From Polynucleobacter paludilacus (GTDB lineage Bacteria > Pseudomonadota > Gammaproteobacteria > Burkholderiales > Burkholderiaceae), in assembly GCF_018687595.1 (NCBI RefSeq), contig NZ_CP061298.1, positions 1,240,001-1,304,000 on the forward strand: a DNA stretch of 64,000 bases. Reading direction: 5' to 3'. This document shows, one piece after another, positions 63,387 through 64,000 of this stretch. Positions within the stretch are counted from its first letter, which is position 1. Every line of letters begins with the position of its first letter. The notes beneath the pieces were generated by a model. The model worked only from the letters and a program-made list of their open reading frames with translations. It did no database searches and was not told the DNA's origin. Both the position numbers and the translations under genes were made by a program.

Positions 63387-64000
63387 TGCTAACCTCCCCA
63401 TTAGTGCCAACCTTCCATGATTGAATAGCATTATTGTGATAGATCGAGCGAGTTCCACGGACATCTCTTAATAATTTGATGGATGGCTGAACATAGCCAG
63501 TATCGTCAATCGCGCGAGATTGCAAAATTGCAGGGGAGCCATCCCACACCCAATCAATATTGAAACGAGTAAGGGCCTTACTTAAGACTGGAGTCTCTAG
63601 GCGTGCTGTCTTCCAATTATTTCCACCATCAAAAGATACATCTACTCTTTTGACTTTGCCTCTTCCAGACCATGCCAAACCACTGACGTTATAGAACCCC
63701 TTATCGAGTAATTGCTGACCACCTGAAGGAGTAGTAATGACTGATTTACATTCTTGAATAGAGGTGTACTGACGTGCCATACCATCGGGCATGAGATCGT
63801 TGTAGTGGACCGCCTCATCTTTCGTTGCATATGGCATATCTCCAACCTCTAAGCGACGCAACCACTTCACCCAACTTACCCCCTGAACACCAGGAACTAC
63901 AAGGCGTAAAGGGAAGCCATTTTCAGGGCGTAGCATTTCACCATTCATACCCCAGGCGACGATTGCTTCATTCAATACATCACTTAAGTTTATGGTTCGA
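63370..64000 (-). CDS. soxC: Sulfur dehydrogenase molybdopterin subunit SoxC (partial)
   Basis: C-terminal 209 residues of a sulfite oxidase-like protein, reading from the window edge. It begins RTINLSDVLNEAIVAWGMNG, followed by RPENGFPLRLVVPGVQGVSW (the conserved Arg/Pro-rich motif of SoxC) and the C-terminal dimerisation domain with VDVSFDGGNNWKTARLETP. The frame continues through the window end without a stop, so the true start lies beyond 64000. The last 17 bp overlap soxD. Confidence 0.92.
   Translation of the reverse strand, partial: RTINLSDVLNEAIVAWGMNGEMLRPENGFPLRLVVPGVQGVSWVKWLRRLEVGDMPYATKDEAVHYNDLMPDGMARQYTSIQECKSVITTPSGGQQLLDKGFYNVSGLAWSGRGKVKRVDVSFDGGNNWKTARLETPVLSKALTRFNIDWVWDGSPAILQSRAIDDTGYVQPSIKLLRDVRGTRSIYHNNAIQSWKVGTNGEVSNVQVG

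Noticed and set aside
63387..63464. Longer start of soxD
   Set aside because: Lies inside soxC; the ATG at 63386 has the ribosome site and starts the signal peptide.

Overview
The window is a 64 kb piece of a beta-proteobacterial chromosome. The most likely source is a freshwater Burkholderiaceae such as Polynucleobacter. I infer this from the moderate GC content, the order rpsA-cmk-aroA-tyrA-hisC-pheA-serC-gyrA-ompA-ubiG-gph, a one-piece tmRNA whose tag reads ANDERYALAA (close to the beta-proteobacterial ANDERFALAA), many Bug-type solute-binding proteins, and very tight gene packing. No database search was run, so the genus is an inference.

Layout. (1) 1-12.5 kb: housekeeping genes, nearly all on the minus strand: ribosomal protein S1 (cut by the window edge), CMP kinase, an overlapping aromatic amino acid/serine operon, and gyrase A. 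An OmpA-like lipid-to-wall protein, ubiG, gph and the tmRNA gene follow on the plus strand. (2) 13-20.4 kb: a methyltransferase, a carboxymuconolactone decarboxylase-like protein, two orphan Bug binding proteins, the tRNA hydroxylase TrhO, a MmgE/PrpD protein and a D-2-hydroxyacid dehydrogenase, which looks like a small carboxylic acid catabolic locus. (3) 20.4-32.3 kb: transport and accessory genes: split chromate transporter, CrcB fluoride channel, extradiol dioxygenase, M50 protease, MFS carriers, DHDPS-like aldolase, M23 peptidase, a 2-oxoglutarate dioxygenase next to an MFS carrier, and an SDR. (4) 32.3-39.1 kb: complete ccmABCDEFGHI cytochrome c maturation operon on the minus strand. (5) 39.2-42.2 kb: two YceI proteins, cytochrome b561, a SYLF lipoprotein and an isoprenylcysteine methyltransferase-like membrane protein. 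(6) 42.2-55.4 kb: quinone oxidoreductase, pirin, an unknown 140-residue protein, an FMN glutamate synthase-like protein, a DUF3833/chalcone isomerase-like pair, dehalogenase, MFS carrier, cysteine dioxygenase-like protein, two tiny unknown proteins, cytochrome bd oxidase, an amino acid permease and a double-cupin protein. (7) 55.4-64 kb: a 450 bp gene-free stretch holding the 3' half of a tRNA(CAU), a tandem 12-mer and several dyads. Next to it is a Sox thiosulfate-oxidation cluster transcribed right to left: soxC (cut), soxD, soxY, soxZ, soxA, soxX, soxB, a DsrE-like protein, a metallo-beta-lactamase protein, a small cytochrome c and an unusual truncated YeeE/YedE protein with a Met/Gln-rich tail.

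How the parts work together. The Sox proteins oxidise thiosulfate in the periplasm and need c-type cytochromes (SoxA, SoxX, SoxD and the small cytochrome), which the Ccm operon can mature. Electrons can enter a respiratory chain that includes the short-Q-loop bd oxidase seen here. The tRNA half beside the sox cluster suggests the cluster sits at the edge of an integrated element. No conventional transcription factor gene is visible in the 64 kb, as expected of a streamlined genome. The most interesting stretch is 55.4-56.3 kb: the tRNA scar, the dyad cluster and the Met-rich truncated YeeE protein.
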